Made by a program: the position numbers and the translations under genes. The notes beneath the pieces are model-generated. The model saw only the letters and a program-made list of their open reading frames with translations, did no database searches and was not told the origin of the DNA. A DNA stretch of 64,000 bases from Candidatus Poseidoniaceae archaeon (GTDB lineage: Archaea > Thermoplasmatota > Poseidoniia > Poseidoniales > Poseidoniaceae): positions 42,692 through 106,691 of the forward strand of contig CASIAP010000007.1 of NCBI GenBank assembly GCA_949372645.1, given 5' to 3'. Within the stretch, counting starts at the first letter, position 1. Each line of letters opens with the position of its first letter. Positions 61,801-64,000 of the stretch are shown here, in pieces.

Positions 61801-64000
61801 TGACCAGTTCGAACGAATTGTAGTGCGCGCTGAGTGTTGAAGTTCCAGCCTCATATTCACAGGAATCGGGTGTGGTTCCATCTTGGTTGTCGCCGTAGCC
61901 ATCACCGTCCTCATCTGACCATTGTGTAATGTCTGAAATGAATGCATCAGCACCATCATAGACACTCCAATCTCCATCAGGGTTGGATATGCCGTCACCA
62001 TCAGAGTCTGCACAGCCAAAGCGGTCAAGCGTTGAATTACCGCTTGAATAGATACACTGATCGGCGTTGTTACCATCGTAATTGTCACCGTAACCATCGC
62101 CGTCATAATCATCCCATTGGGATGAATCCAATGGGAATGCATCAGGGTCACTGCCGTTTGGATTGTCGCCATACATGTCATAGTCGGTATCGTTCCATTG
62201 TGTGGAATCTTCTGGGAATTGGTCGACATTGTCGCTATAATCGGGTGCATGGTCTGCATAGGAATCATTGTCCCAATCTTCGATATCATCAGTCGCTATG
62301 TTTGGATAAGGGTCAGAAGAGTCGCTGATGCCGTCTTGGTCAGTATCGGCACAACCGAAGTAATCAACCCAGCTGTTACCATACGTGTAGGGGCAAGGGT
62401 CGGTGTTATCATCGTAGCCGTCACTGTCACTGTCAGGGCATCCATACATGGTTACATTCTCTCCCATGTTGGTCGTGAAATTATAACTGATGGTCATGGT
62501 TGAAGTTCCTGCATTTCCTTGGCAAGAATCGGGAGTGGTTCCCGTCGAGTTATCTCCGTATCCATCGCCGTCATAATCAAACCATTGCGAAGCATCGTTG
62601 TCAAAGGCATCTTCAAGATCTGCATAGGAATCATTGTCAGCATCTGGGCATCCTTGGTACATGCTCATTGTGACATTTCCTGCGGTGTACGGGCAATAAT
62701 CTTCATAATTGTCTCCATATCCGTCGCCATCAGTATCAGCCCATTCACCGGAATTATCAGGGAATATATCTGCATTGTTTCCGGAGGTATTGTCACCGTA
62801 GCCATCATTGTCATTGTCTTCATATTGGGTTGAATCGTAAGGGAAACTGTCTGCTTCATTATCGCCGTAGCCATCATCGTCAGAGTCAGCCCATTCCTCG
62901 CTGTTGCCTGGGAATGCATCCGCGTTGTTTCCGGAAGTGTTGTCACCGTATCCATCATCATCGTCGTCTTCAAATTGGGTGGAATCATAAGGGAATGCAT
63001 CTGCTTCGTTGTCGCCGTAGCCGTCGCCGTCTTCATCCGACCATTCCTCGCTGTTGCCTGGGAATGCATCTGCGTTGTTTCCGGAAGTGTTGTCACCGTA
63101 TCCATCGTCATCTTCGTCTTCCCATTGGGTTGAGTCATAGGGGTCCCAATCTTCGTAATTATCACCGTATCCGTCTCCATCAGAATCATCCCATTCATAC
63201 GGATCGTTCGGGAATGTATCAGGGTTGTTTCCGGTTGCGTTATCTCCGTATCCATCATCATCTGTATCGTTCCATTGCGATGAATCGTAAGGGAATTCAT
63301 CACTGGAATCGCCGTAGCCATCACCATCGGAGTCCGAGGATTCTTCGCCATTATTATCGTCGACGTCACTGAGATTACTGTAGCCGTCACCGTCGTTATC
63401 GACACATCCGTAGACGTCAATGTAACTTGTTCCGTAGGTCGAAGTGCAGGCGTCTGGATAGTTTCCTTGGGCGTTGTCGCCGTATCCATCATCGTCCGCA
63501 TCTTCCCATTGGGTTGATGCACCAGGGAATTCATCTGCGCCATCATCCTCATCCCAATCGGATGTTGGGTTCGAGTAACCGTCTCCATCGTTGTCAATAC
63601 AACCGCCTCGGTCTTCGCTGCTGGTTCCATACAAAGTAGGGCAAGCATCCCAGCCATCGCCTTCTTCGGCATCATCGATGTCTTCGTCTTCATAGCCATC
63701 GTTATCAAAATCAAACGGATTGGCATCAGGTCGGTACGCATTGGCTACAACATTGGTTGGCCAGTGGGATTCGCGGCTCCAGCTTGAATCAGCATAGTTA
63801 TCGCCAAGGCCGTCACCATCAGAGTCCTTCCATTGGGTGGCTTTGTTGTGGAAATCATCGCCTAAGTCCGACCATCCGTCACCATCGGTGTCAATACAGC
63901 CAGCGCGGTCTTCAGAACTGGTTCCGTAATTGTATGGGCAAGCGTCCATGCCGTCTGCAATGTTGTCGCCATCGAAATCATGACCGAGATACTCCAGATT
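61787..64000 (-). CDS. Giant thrombospondin type 3 repeat surface protein, upstream segment (5' end off the window)
   Basis: About 737 codons, open to the window edge, where it reads NLEYLGHDFDGDNIADG. The TSP3 repeats (DSDGDGYSD, DPCPYTYGNSW, DDDGYGDNTSGNN) are the same as in the downstream segment, and it includes four copies of a 50-residue unit. Two frameshifts break it from the rest: near 61795 the frame changes after LVNGAT to NMTEYGCPDEDGDGY, and near 61745 to TTADPCPYSYGNSWLD. Both fit one missing base each. Whether the whole gene is a pseudogene or only carries sequencing errors is open. Confidence 0.85.
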   Translation of the reverse strand, partial: NLEYLGHDFDGDNIADGMDACPYNYGTSSEDRAGCIDTDGDGWSDLGDDFHNKATQWKDSDGDGLGDNYADSSWSRESHWPTNVVANAYRPDANPFDFDNDGYEDEDIDDAEEGDGWDACPTLYGTSSEDRGGCIDNDGDGYSNPTSDWDEDDGADEFPGASTQWEDADDDGYGDNAQGNYPDACTSTYGTSYIDVYGCVDNDGDGYSNLSDVDDNNGEESSDSDGDGYGDSSDEFPYDSSQWNDTDDDGYGDNATGNNPDTFPNDPYEWDDSDGDGYGDNYEDWDPYDSTQWEDEDDDGYGDNTSGNNADAFPGNSEEWSDEDGDGYGDNEADAFPYDSTQFEDDDDDGYGDNTSGNNADAFPGNSEEWADSDDDGYGDNEADSFPYDSTQYEDNDNDGYGDNTSGNNADIFPDNSGEWADTDGDGYGDNYEDYCPYTAGNVTMSMYQGCPDADNDSYADLEDAFDNDASQWFDYDGDGYGDNSTGTTPDSCQGNAGTSTMTISYNFTTNMGENVTMYGCPDSDSDGYDDNTDPCPYTYGNSWVDYFGCADTDQDGISDSSDPYPNIATDDIEDWDNDSYADHAPDYSDNVDQFPEDSTQWNDTDYDMYGDNPNGSDPDAFPLDSSQWDDYDGDGYGDNYDGNNADQCIYSSGNSTLDRFGCADSDGDGISNPDGDWSVYDGADAFISDITQWSDEDGDGYGDNQDGTTPDSCEYEAGTSTLSAHYNSFELVNGAT
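62700..63250 (-). repeat. Tandem 150-base repeats coding for 50-residue TSP3 units
   Basis: Four units of about 150 bases on the minus strand, each coding for a peptide like TSGNNADAFPGNSEEW followed by DGYGDNEADAFPYDSTQFED. The two middle units are nearly identical in DNA (for example around 62931 and 63081). Such repeats can expand or contract by recombination. Confidence 0.8.

Noticed and set aside
62700..63250. CRISPR-like periodicity
   Set aside because: The period of 150 bases has no unique spacers, and the repeats encode protein in frame.

Overview
The window looks like a chromosome segment of a planktonic marine euryarchaeon, most likely Marine Group II (Poseidoniales, phylum Thermoplasmatota). 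Archaeal markers are the V/A-type ATP synthase operon, aIF2-gamma, ribosomal protein S6e, RNA polymerase subunit Rpo6/K, Orc1/Cdc6, Dph2, PurP, the archaeal aspartate-semialdehyde shikimate route with a GHMP shikimate kinase, and a Bat-type HTH regulator. An aerobic, partly bacterial-like layer sits on top: heme A synthase, heme O synthase, tryptophan 2,3-dioxygenase, L-aspartate oxidase, acyl-CoA dehydrogenase, class II HMG-CoA reductase and a class II CCA/poly(A) nucleotidyltransferase. The taxon is inferred from gene content, not from a database search.

Layout. 1-5.3 kb (minus): HTH regulator, ADH synthase, DHQ synthase II, shikimate kinase, chorismate synthase and a frameshifted aspartokinase form one co-directional cluster linking aspartate-semialdehyde supply to aromatic amino acid synthesis. 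5.4-13 kb: a membrane protein with coiled coil, YfaP/DUF2135-like domain and EF-hands, then PurP, a small membrane protein, TDO, Rpo6, an anchored thioredoxin-like protein divergent from ctaA-ctaB, and tRNA-Ser(GCT). 13-20.4 kb: a secreted CARDB-like protein, a pilin-like lamin-tail protein with three long G tracts, three tandem KaiC-like proteins (only the first has an intact Walker A) and a SAM methyltransferase. 20.4-29.3 kb: the ATP synthase operon H-I-K-E-C-F-A-B-D; subunit I carries an inserted EF-hand pair flanked by histidine clusters. 29.3-35.4 kb: a degenerate M50-like membrane protein, ketopantoate reductase, NadB and a membrane protein with a cysteine-rich tail. 35.5-46.1 kb: SMC-ScpA-ScpB, class II HMG-CoA reductase, then a divergent AAA+/winged-helix protein, beta-propeller and DUF357 protein. 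The HMGR/AAA+ interval carries an array of TTAACG-type repeats. 46.1-51.8 kb (minus): PIN, aIF2-gamma, S6e, Orc1/Cdc6, Dph2, phosphoribosyltransferase and GcvH-like protein. 51.9-59 kb: acyl-CoA dehydrogenase, EF-hand protein, class II nucleotidyltransferase, ParB/SerK-like protein, M61-PDZ peptidase and HEAT-repeat protein. 59-64 kb (minus): a giant aspartate-rich thrombospondin type 3 repeat surface protein, broken by two frameshifts and running off the window.

Themes. Predicted calcium-binding modules recur in four separate loci (EF-hands at 5.4, 20.8 and 53.1 kb; TSP3 repeats at 59-64 kb). Coding density is very high: many genes overlap by 1-4 bases and most starts inside the ATP synthase operon have GGAGG-like ribosome sites. 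No intergenic stretch exceeds 300 bases; the longest, at about 42.58-42.82 kb, holds the repeat array. I see no insertion sequence, CRISPR array, rRNA or prophage. Three apparent frameshifts (about 644, 61745 and 61795) may be sequencing indels or real lesions.
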